Assembly (NCBI GenBank): GCA_019671005.1
Contig: CM033747.1
Location: forward strand, 27,741,188 to 27,805,187
Direction of reading: 5' to 3'
From: Hibiscus mutabilis
Lineage: Eukaryota > Streptophyta > Magnoliopsida > Malvales > Malvaceae
DNA: 64,000 bases
Positions 11,003-24,165 of this stretch are shown in pieces. Made by a program: the position numbers and the translations under genes. Under the pieces are notes generated by a model. The model was not told where the DNA came from, did no database searches, and was given only the letters and a program-made list of their open reading frames with translations. Each line of letters starts with the position of its first letter. Position 1 is the stretch's first letter.

Positions 11003-13296
11003 TGTAACACCCAGAAAATTTAATTCAAAACCCTAATTTAATTTGGGAATTCCCAATTCGAAACCCTAAAAATTGGAAATTTAAAATTTGTAAAACCTAA
11101 ATGGGAATTTAGGGATTTATTTGAATTAAATTGAATTTGTTGACCTATTTGTGATGATTCAGAACTTCGAGGGCTCTTCTGAAAAGCGAGACAATGTTGG
11201 GACCTTTTCTTTGCGATTTATCCTTTCGCATGGGTATTTAATCCCCATTATAAACCCTAAAAAACCATTCCCCTCCCATATCTGCAGCCGCACGCCTATC
11301 TTCCTCTCCCTCTCGGAATCTCTCTGTTCCAACCCCTCATCCTTTACTTTTTCGAAGAGCCTCCCATATCCTTTGCGTCTTCGCGAACAAACCCCGTGCC
11401 ACCGTTTCTCTTTGTTGACCGCCGTTTATGAGAAACAGAATCTAAAACCAATCGGTTTTCACTGTACCGTCTTTCCCTCCACTGTGGTTCGTCCTCCTTT
11501 TCTCGTATCTGAGTTAGGTAAGATTCGGTGGCCATGCCTTGTGTTTAAACCCCGTTTTGGCTGAGTTTTTGTCGTTGAAACTCATATTTCGCGTTTTGGT
11601 TAGGTTCGCGTCGTCGTTCCGTTGGTGTCGCGCCGCCCTTGTGTAGCCGCCGCCGACCATTGGTTGGGAACTCTAGTTCCAGGTTGTTGAAGGGGGCTGA
11701 GGAGTGTGGGTTGTTGTGTGTGTGTATTGTTGGGTTGGGCCCAACTGATGGAGCCTTGCCCAAGCCCGTGGGGGTTCAAACCAGTGTTGAACCGGTCCAT
11801 TAACCAAACCGGATGGCCGAACCAATCTGACTAAAACCCTTGTGAATCGTTGACTAGAATCGAATCTAGACTCGACCCGTTACTGATCCATCCTAACCCG
11901 ACCCATTAACCCATTTGACCGGACTCCGTTAATGTTGTCTTTGACCTAGTTGACTTTGACCGTTGATTTTTCAATCAATTTTGACATGACGTTTTTTGAC
12001 GTCCTGAGTCCAAATTCGCAATCTGTTTTGCTTAATTCGAACTCGAAAGCCTAGTTTTGCTAATTGCAATTTATTTTGTACTTTGTAAATTTTGAGAATT
12101 TGAGTATGAGACTTGATATGGTTTATTTATGCGTTTCAGACAACATCGATTCCAAGGATGATGTTTTACCTCCTCTTTATGTGCATCATATATCTATATC
12201 TTCTGCGAGAGCTATACATGAGTAGTTGTTCTTTTAGAATTGTTTAGGTGGCGTAGTGCTTATGTTAGAATGAAAATTAATATTGAACTTCATCTCGTAG
12301 GTTCTAACTCAACTATACCTAAAGCTAGTTTAGATCGTGAGAGGCGTCATCATCGACGTTAGAGCTTCAGATGCTAGAGGTGTGTTATCTTTTTGTGCTA
12401 TATTTATTCTGTGAAATGTTTTACAACTTGTATGTATACCTTTTTGTGATGTGACTTTAATATGATTTGAGATGCCGTGCATACTGTGATAAATTGTGTT
12501 AAATTTTGATATAACGAAAATTATTAGAATATCATAACTGTGATCCTCGTATTTAGTACGATGCAACTATGTTGTGAATTTGTTTTGCAACCAATACTTT
12601 ACATGCATGAGATGTGATTGTACGGTGGAAGAAGTGGTTTGACCATATTGTGATTAGAGAAATAAGGGTAAGGGGTTCTGGGGAACTACCTATACTGTGA
12701 CCAGTTGGTTTTGCCACCAATGTGATTGAAGTGTATGTAGCTGGGATTTGTGTTTTGAGCATAACATATTTCCATACAATTTGTTTTAATGCGATTTATA
12801 ATGCTTTGTGAAAACATTGTGAAACTGAGACCGTGTTTACAGTACTTTTAGAGACACTTTGGGATCAATAGCTCACTCCCCTATAGTTTGTCTTTAAGAT
12901 ACTTTGGGTCTAGGATTTTTGGTACTCGGAGGACTCCTTATGTTTCGAATTCATCTTTATCACAATACGGACTTCATCATTTTTTGACGTTATTATTATT
13001 TATATTAGGATTTGATGTATTTTGAACTTTGGACTATTATGGGATTTGAGAATATTTTTCAGTATGCATGCATAGAAGTTTTTTATTCAAATATTTTATT
13101 TGAGCTATCGGATATTAATATTAATGTTGTGATTTTAATAATGTTTTAAGATATCTTTTATTGAAGGTCAAATGTTTTACGTTACTATATTAAAGACTAT
13201 AATTATTTATTTTAAATTTGGATGCGTGAGGGAGAAGTTACGAATGTGGCTTTCTAAATTCAACCATTTTTCCTAAGTCAAGTTTAGTGGGTTACA
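11003..13296 (+). mobile_element. 5' LTR of Ty3/gypsy element C
   Basis: Begins TGTAACACCC and ends GGGTTACA, followed after five bases by a primer-binding site. These 10-bp inverted ends are typical of plant chromovirus (Tekay/Del-type) LTRs. The GC-rich 5' third (11260-11800) holds several small open frames that I take as spurious. The candidate left flank for a target duplication is AAACT-like at 10998-11002, but the right end of the element is lost, so this cannot be confirmed. No GTAYCGRTAC cluster is seen here. Confidence 0.8.
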
Positions 13297-13301
13297 TTTA
13301 G

Positions 13302-13313
13302 TGGTATCAGAGC
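13302..13313 (+). promoter_or_regulatory. Primer-binding site of element C
   Basis: TGGTATCAGAGC, complementary to the 3' end of plant initiator methionine tRNA, lies five bases after the LTR end. This is where minus-strand DNA synthesis would start. Confidence 0.9.
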
Positions 13314-13508
13314 TGAGTTCAACCCTCAGACTGTGAGGCTCACAATATGCGTTTTTAAAAAAAATTAATTAAAAGTATGCATTAAATGTTTTGGGTAAAT
13401 AAGATATTTTCTGAATAAATTATTACTTAATTATCATTTTAAAAATGTTTTAAAACCTAAGATTCCGGTACCAGTTCTAATCTTTAGGTTATTGTTCCTT
13501 ATAGATAG

Positions 13509-16500
13509 TTGACTATGCCACCTCATAGGAGTGTTAGACTTGCTTTGGATAGAGGCCAAGGTCGAGGTCGCGGCCGTGCTGCTACTACTGCTAGTGAACT
13601 AATGCCTCATGTTGATCACACAAAAGATCAGAATGAGATACAAAATCCTGGAGAAAACCAAAAACCTAAGAGACAACCGACTGTGAGTCAACAATCTGGT
13701 GATAGAGACACTTATGATTAGCAAACACATGGTGATGACCTGCTCGATTTTGATGACAGTGAGACTGTTAAGCCGAATAGTGCTACTATTAACTAGAAGT
13801 TGTTGCGGTATTTTCGTGACAAGTCAGAGGGTTCTAGGAAGCCCATATCTATAATATTTTTGAGTACCAAGATGAGAATCTTTGCGGGTGTGTTTGGGAA
13901 ACACCGATTTGATGCTAAGTTATGGATGGAAAATCTAGAGAGGCTCTTTGAGGAAATGAAGTACCCTGACAGTAAGAAACTAAGAGTTGATGTTTCACTA
14001 CTGCATGGCGAAGCACAACGTTGGTGGAAGGCTGAGCGGAGATTGTTGACAGCTGATCGGATAACATGGGAGACCTTCTGTCAAGCGTTCTAGAGTCGTT
14101 ATGTGGGGGAGCAGTACCTAGCAGATCACCGTCAGACGTTCACAGACCTTAAGTAGGAGGACATGACAATATTTATTTATAAGATTCGGTTTGTGGAGTT
14201 GTTTCAGTATGCACATGGGTTGGACACAAAAAGGATAAATGTCGATAGTTCCTAAAAAATTCTTCATTTTTTGATTTGTGAGAAGGTAGCTCCGTTTAAA
14301 GATAAATTGTTCAGTGATTTAGTTTACCGAGACAAGACAGTGGAGAGAATAGAAATAATCTCGAAGAGTTAGGCTGTTCAAGAAATAGATTAAGGCAAGA
14401 AGCAATCAATTCTGAGTTTTTAGCAGGTTTAGTTAGCTATACCGGTACGAGGGCTAGAGAGGAGTCTAATCAGCAAGGTAGCAAAAAATCAAGACTATTG
14501 GTATCTACTGCTAATGGATGGTGGATCGACAGCTTCTCGACCTTTGTATATATGCTCTTATTGTAATAAGAAGCATAATAGAGAGTGTAAGAGATAGATT
14601 GGTTCTTGCTTTAGATATGGATCCCGTAATCATTTATTCAGTGCTTGTTTGTGTCCTCCTACAACTTTTTCCGAAGACTCAGTCTCAGGCTTCTACTCAG
14701 GCACCTAGTTCTGGTAAAGGGCAAGGAAGATCCTTTGCTTCGGGTACAGTTGGTAGGGGCAGATTGGTTCAGAGTAGTGGTGTTGTTGCTTATAGTGTTA
14801 GATAGTCAGGTTGGTATAATCTACCAAGGTATAAGGGGATCGTGATAAGCCAAATGTCATAGAGTGTAATTTCTCTATCCATTCTATTTCTAATTTTGCT
14901 TTGCTCGATAATGGTTCTACACACTCTTATATGGCGAGTGCGATACCTAGAGGTTTGGATATTTTAGTTGGTGAGACCAATTTTTCAATAATTGTTTAGA
15001 GTCCCGTGTGTAATCTCGTTAAAGTTAACAAAATCTACTGTAACTGTCCGCTTGAGATTCAAGGGGAAGTTTTTCCAGTCAATCTGATGGAACTTCCATT
15101 CAATGAGTTTGATCTAATTCTCGGTATGGACTAGCTATCTGTTCACCAAGTTAATCTTGATTGTGAGAAGAAGATGGCTTTCTTGAAAGCATCTGATAAC
15201 CATGAGGTGATTCTTGTGGAGGAATGTAAAGGAATCTTATCTAATGTTATATTGTTCTTAAAGTTGAGAAGATGATCAAGAAGGGTTTTGTACCCTATCT
15301 TGCCTATATTCTTGATTTGAGATAGACTCTAGGATGGATAAGATCTAAGTTGTGAGAGATTTTTCGGATGTTTTCCAAAAAGAATTACCTAGTATACATC
15401 ACAAGCATGGTAAAGTTGTATTTGGCATTGAGGTTTATCCAGGTACAACTCTTGTGTCTATGACACCTTACCGGACAGCACCAAAATAGTTGAAGGGATT
15501 GAGGACTCAATTGCAATAGTTGTTGGATAGAGGCCACATTCGACCTAGTGTTTTACCCTGGGGAGCTCCAGTCCTCTTTTTCAAAAAGAATGATGGGAAC
15601 AATCAGTTATGCATTGATTATTGGAAGCTAAACAAGTTGATGATAAAGAACAAGTATCCCTTCTCTCGTATTGATGATTTCTTCGATTAGTTCTAGGGTG
15701 CTAGGGTTTTCTCTAAGATAGACCTAAGATCTGGTTACTATCAACTCAAGGTTAAGGATTATGATGTCTTCAAGATAATTTTTCAGACACGTTACAACCA
15801 TTACGAGTTCCTCGTGATGCCCTTCGGTTGACTAACGCTCTTGCCGTGTTTATAGACATGATGAATATGGTGTTTCAACCCTACTTGGACCAATTCGTTG
15901 TGGTGTTTATTGATGACATTTTAGTTTATCCTAAATTTGAGGTCAAGCATGAAAAACATCTCAGAATTGTTCTACAGACTTTGAGAGAGAAACAATTATA
16001 AGCAAAATTAAGCAAATGTGAATTATGGCTTTTAGAGGTTTGTTGAGGGTATTCAGGTTGATCCAAAGAAGGGCAAAGCTATCATGTGCTAGAAGCAATC
16101 CAAGAATGTTCTTGAGACTCATAGCTTCTTGTGCTTAGCTAGCTATTATCGAAGGTCAGTAGAGGAATTTTTGATTATTTTAGCTCTGTTGACTAAGCTT
16201 CTGTGAAAGAATGATCCTTTTGTCTGGATTGAGGCCCAACAGTCTAGCTTTTAAAAACTAATGACAGTGTTGACTGAAGCACCGGTTCTAACTTAACATG
16301 AGCCTAAGAAGGCTTACATACTTTATAGTGATGCTTCTCACACTAGTTTAGGATGTGTGCTTATGCAGGATGGTAAGGTAGTAGCTTATGTGTCCCGACA
16401 GCTAAAAATGCATGAGTGTAACTACCTCATGCACGACCTTGAGCTGGTTGCTGTGGTTTTTGCTCTCAAGATCTGGAGACACTATCTCTATAGAGAGAAG

Positions 16501-16576
16501 TGTTATATTTACACAGACCATAAGAGTATGAAATACCTGCTCACCCAGAAAGAACTTAAATTGAGACAACGTCCTT
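13509..16576 (+). pseudogene. Element C gag-pol, degenerate and truncated
   Basis: In order: a basic Arg/Gly-rich N-terminus from 13515; a gag core at about 13880-14230, with the WW of the retrotransposon gag domain near 14022; a CCHC zinc knuckle at about 14548-14655; protease at about 14895-15230, where the LGMDWL-type block has a stop at 15132; reverse transcriptase at about 15340-16060, with FIDD near 15905-15920; and RNase H at about 16300-16576. The frame is broken by many stops, mostly TAG, at positions where Gln or Trp is usual (15132-15134, 15688-15690, 15694-15696). The sequence ends inside RNase H and joins element D. No integrase or 3' LTR is present. It is dead as an autonomous element. 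Confidence 0.85.
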
Positions 16577-16584
16577 GACCTCTT

Positions 16585-19500
16585 TCAAATATGGTGGGAT
16601 TGCTTGTGCTTCGCTTTTGGTGACTCGATAATTCGGATTGCGACAGTTCATTCCCGTCACCGCCGGTCTAAGTCGAAGTGAGTTTCTTTTCAAGGGTAAG
16701 TTCAGGATGAAGGTTCAGACCATCATGAGAGCTTGGGATCACTGTTGTCGGATCAAGGTAGAAGGAGATACTGAGCCCATGATTACCTCAGATCACGATC
16801 TTTGGAGGCGTCTGAGAGTTAACGACAAGATTCCAGAACCTGACGAAGGACCAACCCTGTCACTTGAAGAGCACATGATGATAGTATCGTCCGAAGCTGA
16901 CATTATGAGAAGTGAACTCGAGGAGGTTAAGAAGAAGATGGAGGCTTTACAGATCCATCATATGGATGAACTTTACATGGCAAGTTTAGAGGTCGACGAA
17001 CGAGATGGGACCATCAGGCAACTAAAGAAGCTGAATGCAGATCTGAGTGATAAGAATGCCCTTTATCAAAATGATACTTTTCAACTTCAAGCAAAGGTGC
17101 ATAACGCCAGCCGAAGCCAATTTCTAGCCGTGGAAAAGGAAATGATGAACTATATGCATTTGGTTGAAGAAGAACGAGAGAAAGGCAAACGAACAATCGA
17201 GAAAGAGATATAAAGTTGCAAGTTAGCCATCGAGAGTGAATGACGGCCTTTCAAGGCTGCTATTAACCAAGAGAAAGAAAGAGCTAGGCAAAAGATCGAC
17301 AAAGGCAAGCAAGCGATCATCTACGAAAGAGAGAACACTGCCGTTTGGAAGAGAAAATCCATGTGGAGCAGGAATAGACTACTAGAGATGCAAAACTCGT
17401 ACAATAACACTGTCCAAAGCCTGAATCAGAGCTAAGATTAGAATGCTGAGTTAGAGGGAAGACTAGCAGAGTTGAAGCAGTCCTTTCAGGCTTATCGTAA
17501 GAGGAATGGCTTCATTGAACTACAAGAAAGGAAGCGTGAAATTTGTATGTTACGAGCCCGCATTGAGTCACTCGAGGCAACCAATCAGGATTACAGGGGG
17601 AGAATCAGGGTATTCAAAAAAGCTGCAACGGGTGGAGACAATTATTGGCGGCGAAGACTTCGTGATGCCTCCCAGATGATCCAAGACAGAGACCAGTATT
17701 ACATGACCCTGATGGTAGAGATACGACAGGTTGCGGGGCATGTGATGGATTTATCTGCAAAAGCCGAAGTTCTTCGACCTTTCATAACCTTAGACATGAA
17801 AAAAGCACCTAGGTTCATCAAGCTGCTCAGGGCTATTGAGAAGGTAGGAGATAGAGTTAGGGCTTATGCGTAGAACTCTACTTTAATATTTTGTAATCTG
17901 GACCCTTTAATTCCTATGAAAGCAGTTCAAAAAGGTGATTACCAGCGGAATTAGTACCTTTATTTGCATACATTCTTGCATCGCATCATCGCATTTGCAT
18001 CATTACACATGCATTTATCTCTCTTTGCAATAATATTGATAGCGTAAATATTGTGGCAGTGAAACTAAAAGATAACCCACAACCATTCCGCATCCATACT
18101 TTACTCAGTTCCAGAGCAAACTAATAGAGGATAGGATATTCAGTTTGGAAAAAGGGCAGAAAGATTTAGAAGCACGTTTCGATAAAGCCAAACGGAGCCT
18201 CAGCGAGCAGATCGCTCAATCACAAGTTGTGATAGTATCCGACATAATTGCATTGCTGGCAAAAAGCCTTGGGAAAGAAAATGTTACAGACGAAGTTGCC
18301 CAAGAGCCAGAAGGTATCACATCTCACAACAAGGTTCAACCAACGACGCCAAGTCCGGCAAAAAAAGTATATATTGACCCTGTCGGAATATCTGCTAGTC
18401 TCCAGGCAGGGGCATTTGAGAGCTAACCCATCGATACAAAGGCAGTCTATGGAGAAGAAGTTTAGGATTTAAATTTGGTTAAAAAAATCAGAACAAAAGT
18501 GAAAAAGAAATAGGAGGAAAGATTTTATCTCATGGAAGAGAAATTTAGAGCACTGCAAGCCGCGAAGGAACCAGGGGATGAGGCCAGTGATCTGAACCTA
18601 GTATCCGACCTCGTTTTACCACCAAAATTCAAAACCCCAGAGTTTGACAAGTATGATGGAACTTTATGTCCTTCAGCACATGTGACCATGTACTGCCGAA
18701 AGATGGTAGTCTTTATCAAGGATGAAAAGCTTTTAATCCATTGTTTCTAGGATAGTCTGACTGGGGCAGCACTCTAGTGGTATACCCAATTAAGCTGGGT
18801 AAATTTCAAGACCTGGAAAAACCTTTCGAAGGTGTCCATTTAGCAGTACAAACATGGAACAAATATGACCCCTAGCAGGATCATGTTAGAAAACATGGGA
18901 CAGAAGTTTAACGAAAGTCTGCGACAATACGCTCAGGGGTGGGGAGGGGTGGCCGCTCAGATCCAGCCACCAATTCCTAAGTACGAGATCACGCCCCTAT
19001 TCGTGAATACTCTGAAGGGGACATTATTCGATCGCCTCATCAATAATACAACTCAGAGCTTTGTCGATTTGATCAGGACTGAGAAGTCATTCGAATTGGC
19101 GATTAAGAGTGGCAGGATTGACAGTGGGGATAACTCTCGGAAGTACAACAAGAATAATGAGGTAAATACTACGAGTACTTACAATGCTCCAAAGAACTTC
19201 ACGGTCTCTCAGCTACCAGCATCTGCGGGGAAGGCTCAGAACCCTAACCAAAAGGAAGAGAGAGCTCCAAGAAAGGAAAAAGAGAAAGCATCCTTTACTC
19301 CATTACATGTTTTGTACTCTGAGATTTATTCTCAGTTGCACAAAGCTGATTTGGTCTGCCCGTACTATGTTACCCTGTTCAAACCTCTGTTTCCGTCATG
19401 GTATGATCTTAACGCACATTGCGATTATCATGGCGGTGCTCCTGGTGACCTCACAAAAAATTTTCTCGTATTTAAGAAACTTGTACAGAGCCTGATCAAT

Positions 19501-20944
19501 TCTGGGGTATTGAAATTTGATGAACCAAATGTGGTCGCTAATCCGTTGCCTGATCACAGAAGCCTAGAGTAAACGCTATCGAGGAATACTCTTCTAGGAA
19601 TGCTAAAGAGGATGTGTCAGAGATCAAGTCTTCCGTATGGTGGGTATTCCAATAATTATGCATGACCCGCTTGATTGACAGAGGCATGATAGTGGTGTAG
19701 GTGGGATGCAGATCTTATTGTGAGTTCTACTAGGACGGCGGACATGACATCCAACAATGTGAAGAATTCAGGAGACTGATTTAGCAGCTGATGGATAATA
19801 AGAAGATATAGTTCTTTGAGGAGGCTGCAAGAAGGTAGGGGTTAGATGTATATGCATCAGATAACCCCAACCTTAAGTATGGGAGAGACATACCCTTTGT
19901 CGTCTCCTTCAGATCAGAGGAAGCAAGTTCATCTCAAGGAACAGTTGTAAAGGTGGCCCCTAAAATCATCATTTCAGCGCCAGCCCCATTTCCGTTTAAG
20001 GACATGCGGCGAACTCCTTGGAATTATACCGCTAACGTGACTATACCTGAGAAGCCGAAGCCGAATGAGGAGAAAGAATGGCAAAAGATGAGCCAACGCA
20101 GGAGGATGGGCAGACCAAGAGTGATGAAATTGTCAACGAAGTAGGCCATTTCACGAGGAGCGACATGTGCTACTCTTTGGAAACTTTGAAGTATGCTAAA
20201 GCTACAAAGGATAAAGGAGAAGGTAAATCAGTTGGTCTTGCGCAGATATTTGGACCGGTAACTGAAGCTTAGGCATAAGAATTTCTGAAGTTCCTGAGGC
20301 ACAGTGAGTACAATGTAGTGGAACAGCTGAGAAAACAACCCCCAAGGATTACGGTGTTAGAGCTGCTTTTGAGTTCTGAAAAGTATCGTGAGGCATTGTT
20401 AAAGGTGCTAATCAAACATTTGTACCTAGTGACATTTCTCTGTCTAAGCTGTACAAAATAGTGGGGCATATCACCGCATACAACCACATCACATTTAGCG
20501 ACGACGAGATCCCGAAAGGAGGTATGGGGTCCACCAAAGCTCTCAACATCATGACCCACTGCAAAGGGTATGTGTTGCCAAGATTACTGATTGATAATGG
20601 GTCAGCGTTAAACGTACTATCGATGGTAACAAAAGCTACCGGTAGATGATTCTTACATAAAACCTTGTCATAACTCTGTGAGAGCCTTTGACGGTACTCA
20701 AAGGGGAACACTTGGAAAAATTGAGGTACCTTTATTGATCGGGCCGATAGAGTACACAATCGACTTCGTGGTGATAGATATAAAGCCAACCTACAACTGC
20801 TTATTGGGAAGACCATGGATCCACTTTGCTGGAGCTGTTCCCTCATTACTCTATCAGAAGCTGAAATTTGTGATCGAAGACAAATTAGTCACTGTGGAGG
20901 CTGAGCAAGAGATCATCACTTCGGCTCTATCAGAATTTTTTTAA
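16585..20944 (+). pseudogene. Element D: ORF1-like, gag and protease of an Ogre/Tat-like Ty3/gypsy element
   Basis: The first part (16585-17873) encodes the end of a DUF7745-like plant retroelement protein ('RQFIPVTAGL' near 16640) followed by a long coiled-coil rich in Glu, Lys and Arg, broken around 17214-17470. A gag domain follows at 18532-19200 ('PPKFKTPEFDKYDGT', 'NMGQKFNESLRQYAQ'). Then comes a conserved block at 19290-19570 with PSWYDLNAHCDYHGG. An aspartic protease follows at 20590-20944: LIDNGSALNV near 20590 is close to the usual D-S/T-G with Asn in place of Ser, and NCLLGRPWIHFAGAVPS is near 20800. Stops again fall on Gln-like sites (18748-18750). It starts mid-ORF and ends after protease, so RT, RNase H and integrase are missing. 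An upstream ORF before gag points to the Ogre/Tat lineage. Confidence 0.8.
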
Positions 20945-21017
20945 AAAAATTCTACATTGTAAAGGTAAAAAAAAATAGAGTTGGGGCATGAGCCCCTCCG
21001 GGACCCATGTCCCTCCG

Positions 21018-21093
21018 TTCGTTCCTCACCTTCCAGTTCTTCTTCCCATGGCAATTTCTTTGGCTCCTTCAATAGTTTTTCTTCTTCCGACAT
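21018..21093 (-). pseudogene. Broken first exon of a MOR1/XMAP215-like microtubule protein gene
   Basis: The minus-strand ATG at 21093 opens a frame reading MSEEEKLLKEPKKLPWE. After a short deletion and a one-base frame change it continues NWKVRNE (21038-21018). In plant MOR1/GEM1 proteins the N-terminus reads almost the same, with a few residues (the DRL.HK region) between these two blocks. MOR1 is a large TOG-domain protein that promotes microtubule polymerisation. Only the first ~25 codons are present and the frame is broken. The next codons run into unrelated DNA next to element D, and no second exon was found. It may be a gene torn apart by insertions or a captured fragment. Confidence 0.6.
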
Positions 21094-21480
21094 TTTCTTT
21101 AATACTCATCTTCTTGTTGCTGGGGAAAAGGTAATCAAGAAATTCCAAGGAATAACTAAATCATAAAAACTGGATTCAAATCAAGATTGAAGAGAAAAGA
21201 CCCTAAAAAACCATCAATTAATCAAAAAGAAGAAGGAAGAAAGAGAGTACATGGATGGGTGTAGGCTACGAAATTGAGAGGAAAAGCTATGAGAGAGAGA
21301 GAGAGAGAGAGAGAACTTCCAACGCCATATTTACATTTCTTGATCATTTATTCAGTGTATATACCCACTGAGTCGCTGCTACTCTCCCAACCTTCACTTT
21401 TCTTTTTCTTTCTTCATATTTTTTGAATAATGAAATCAATTACCAGGCCAGCCAGATATATTTTAAACGGAAAACTCCCC
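21094..21480 (-). promoter_or_regulatory. Probable former 5' UTR/promoter of the MOR1-like fragment, with (GA)n tract
   Basis: On the minus strand this lies directly upstream of the MOR1-like ATG. It contains a CT/GA microsatellite at 21291-21314 and pyrimidine-rich stretches like a plant 5' leader. The assignment rests only on position next to the exon fragment. Confidence 0.35.
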
Positions 21481-21544
21481 AAATTTGAAAAATACGGCAC
21501 CGTATTACATGTTTGAGTAATAAATGTAAGCCACATAAAATACC

Positions 21545-21895
21545 ACATGAACTATAAAATAAGTGCTTAATTAAATTATATTTTTTTAATAGGTACTTAA
21601 AATATTTTTTTAGTTGAAATAAGTATTTAAAGTTTTATTTCTTGCTAAAATAGGCGTCTAAAGTATTTTTTGGCTGAAATAGATGCCTAAAGTTTTATTT
21701 TTCCCTTTTTTTAAAGTCAACTGAGACTCTTATTTTGGAACATATTTCAACCAAAAATGAAATTTTAGGCACATATTTCAGTCAAAAATGAAACATTAGA
21801 CACATATTTCAGCCAAAAATACTTTAGGCGCTTATTGCAAAGAAAAAAAACATAATTTGAGCACTTAATTTGTAGTTAAGCCTACTTATATACCT
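21545..21895. repeat. Fold-back repeat with tandem arms
   Basis: The left arm has repeated words 'GCCTAAAGTTTTATTT' and 'GGCTGAAATAG'. The right arm has the complements 'AATGAAATTTTAGGC' and 'ATATTTCAGCCAAAAAT'. The arms meet around 21716-21730. A non-coding non-autonomous repeat. Confidence 0.6.
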
Positions 21896-21919
21896 CACAA
21901 TAAGGTTTAATGGAGATAA

Positions 21920-22591
21920 TGGTCATGTTTGACAATTAGTGAATAACTGATAGCGGATTACATTAGCTTATAGCTAATAGCATTGTTGATTTGACTAACA
22001 GATTGTATTAGCTGGTTGTATAATTAAACAAGCAAAATGATGTATAAGGACATGATTATATTCGATACTTATTTGAATAGTTTATTAGTTATCAATATTG
22101 TGTTTCTATTAATATTAATTATATTATGAAAAATATTTTTAATATAACATTACTAAGCATATTTGAAGGATCTATATATTAATTTATTATTTATATAATT
22201 ATTTTTAATATAGTTTAATTAATTATTAAATTTAAATACAAATATAAATGTGTGAAAATAAAAAGGGAAAAAAACAAAAAAAGTATTAGTTTACAAATGT
22301 CACAATATAAATACATGAGGATGAAGAATTAAAATAGAAAAGATTAAATTTAGGTTATTTTGATATTTTTTATAATTGTTAAGGATAAAATGGTTTTTAT
22401 AACTCTTATGTCAAAACCTCTAATTTCAAAAGGCTCCTATTAGCAGCTTTTTCAAAAAAGGTTTCACCCTAATCCGCTATTCTAATATGTTATTCACCAA
22501 ACATCCAAATTAGCGTATTTGACTGATCAAACCTTTAATATTAACTCAAACCTCTAATTTTGGCTTAAACCGCTATTTACAAACATGACCA
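21920..22591. mobile_element. MITE copy 1 (intact)
   Basis: The inverted ends read TGGTCATGTTTGACAATTAG and, from the right, TGGTCATGTTTGTAAATAGC. The interior is AT-rich and non-coding. It closely matches 53717-54266, the right part of copy 2. GGYCATGTTTGG-type ends suggest PIF/Harbinger or hAT, which I cannot decide. It sits 40 bp upstream of copy 2. Confidence 0.7.
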
Positions 22592-22631
22592 AAATTTCAC
22601 TCACGATAACATTCAATTAACACAAATATTA

Positions 22632-22680
22632 TGGCCATGTTTGGCAATTAGCGGATAGATGATTGCATTAGTTGATAGCA
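22632..22680. mobile_element. MITE copy 2, left end (split by element B)
   Basis: Starts GGCCATGTTTGGCAATTAGCGG like copy 1 and breaks off at the 5' LTR of element B. The right part, from 53717 to 54266, ends with the matching inverted terminus. Confidence 0.7.
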
Positions 22681-23601
22681 AATAATGACCCGAATTTCGA
22701 AATCCATGGGTCGACTTAGCCCGAGATGTGGGCTTGGTTTTTGGGTCGAAGCTTGGGCTTTTGGATTGCCCATGAGAGCCCGAGATGTGGGCTTGTATTT
22801 TGATGCTTGGGGTTGAGCTTATGTTTGGAGATGGGTTGAGATGATAGAGGGAGGGTAGAGAGGTAATTGCCTTGTTTTTAAAGAGGAAAAAGAGTAGCCC
22901 CTTTAATTTCTTTTGCAAAAACAAGAGGGATGATCTCACCCTTTGTCCCATTGTCTTTCTTTCTTTCATTCTCATCTTTTAGCTTCCACCTATAAGGAAA
23001 AGTTGGATCTTTACCATTTTGAGTGTGATTTTTGGATTAGTTGTTGAAAGTTTTGTGGTCTTCATCCAACGATCTATGAGTCAAGGTAAGAATTGAAGGT
23101 TTTGGTGAAGTTGGGAGGAAATGAGTGTTTGGAGGGGGTTATAGAGGATGAACGAGATTGGGAGATTTAATCACGATTTTATTGTTAGAAACTCCCTTAG
23201 TCATCTTTACTTCCTCTTAGTAGTGTTGTAACTCGTTTTGCAATATTTGATTGTAGTTAAAGAGGTTGGAGAGCACTCCAAGGACCAAGGGAATAGAAAG
23301 GCTTGAGCTATGGAGAAAGAGGTTGTTCTTCATCTCTAAAGGAAGATTAGTACACTTCTAACTCCCTTTGTTTTGTGCATATCCTAAGGATGATGTCTTG
23401 TATGCTTGTTTGATGATTTGGGTGCTTAAATGCTTGGATATGGGTGTTAATGGTGAAACTTAAATTTGGTGTCAATATGGCTTAAAAATGGTAGGAAACC
23501 ACTTAAATCCCTTCCCATAACTTGAGGATCATTTTGGGCTCTTAACCTTGGGTTCTAGGGCATGAGAGGTAATTTACGAACTCCAAAAAAGGGTTGAACG
23601 T

Positions 23602-23851
23602 GTACCGGTACCCCATGTTAAAACTGATAAAATTAATCATTTCTTAAAGGGCGTATCGGTACGTCTAAGGGGGTATCGGTACCCCTCTGTTCTATCAAAT
23701 TCCATTGGCAAAAATGTGTACCAGTATGTGTTTAAGCGTATCGGTACCGTAGGAGTATCGGTACCATGTGTTAAAATTAAGTATCAGTACACTTGAGATG
23801 GGTATCGGTACCCAGAGAGGCATATCGGTACACGTAGGTGGGTATCGGTAC
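23602..23851. repeat. GTAYCGRTAC palindrome cluster, element B 5' LTR
   Basis: Box starts at 23653/23673, 23718/23738 and 23802/23822/23842 are each exactly 20 bp apart, the last being a run of three. Other intervals are 23738/23755 (17) and 23781/23802 (21). The corresponding cluster in the 3' LTR is at about 49128-49440. Confidence 0.8.
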
Positions 23852-24165
23852 CCACTTGGCAATCTGCCCAAAAAATGCGTTTCAAGTTCAAGGGACCCAT
23901 AATTCGAGGACTAAGGCCCAATAGGCTTCTAAAATGGTAAAATGAATAGTAAAATCAAGAAACTAAAATTTAAAGCTCATATACGAGCTTAATGAGTAAT
24001 AACTTATTAAAAACCTTGGGTGACTTGTTTGTGTTAAGACTATAAGGATCCTTGGTGGATCGAGTAATTATTGAGTGTCACGTAAAGGCATTCGTATGGT
24101 TGAGTACCTTGATTTATGGGATTCAGATACCCAAGATATGTTGCAACACCATGATGAGAGAATTG

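Noticed and set aside
11151..11800. Open frames in the GC-rich part of the element C LTR as genes
   Set aside because: They overlap on both strands, show no domain, and lie in LTR sequence with clear boundaries.
13302..13313. Possible tRNA genes at the TGGTATCAGAGC sites
   Set aside because: These are 12-base primer-binding sites after LTR ends; no cloverleaf surrounds them.
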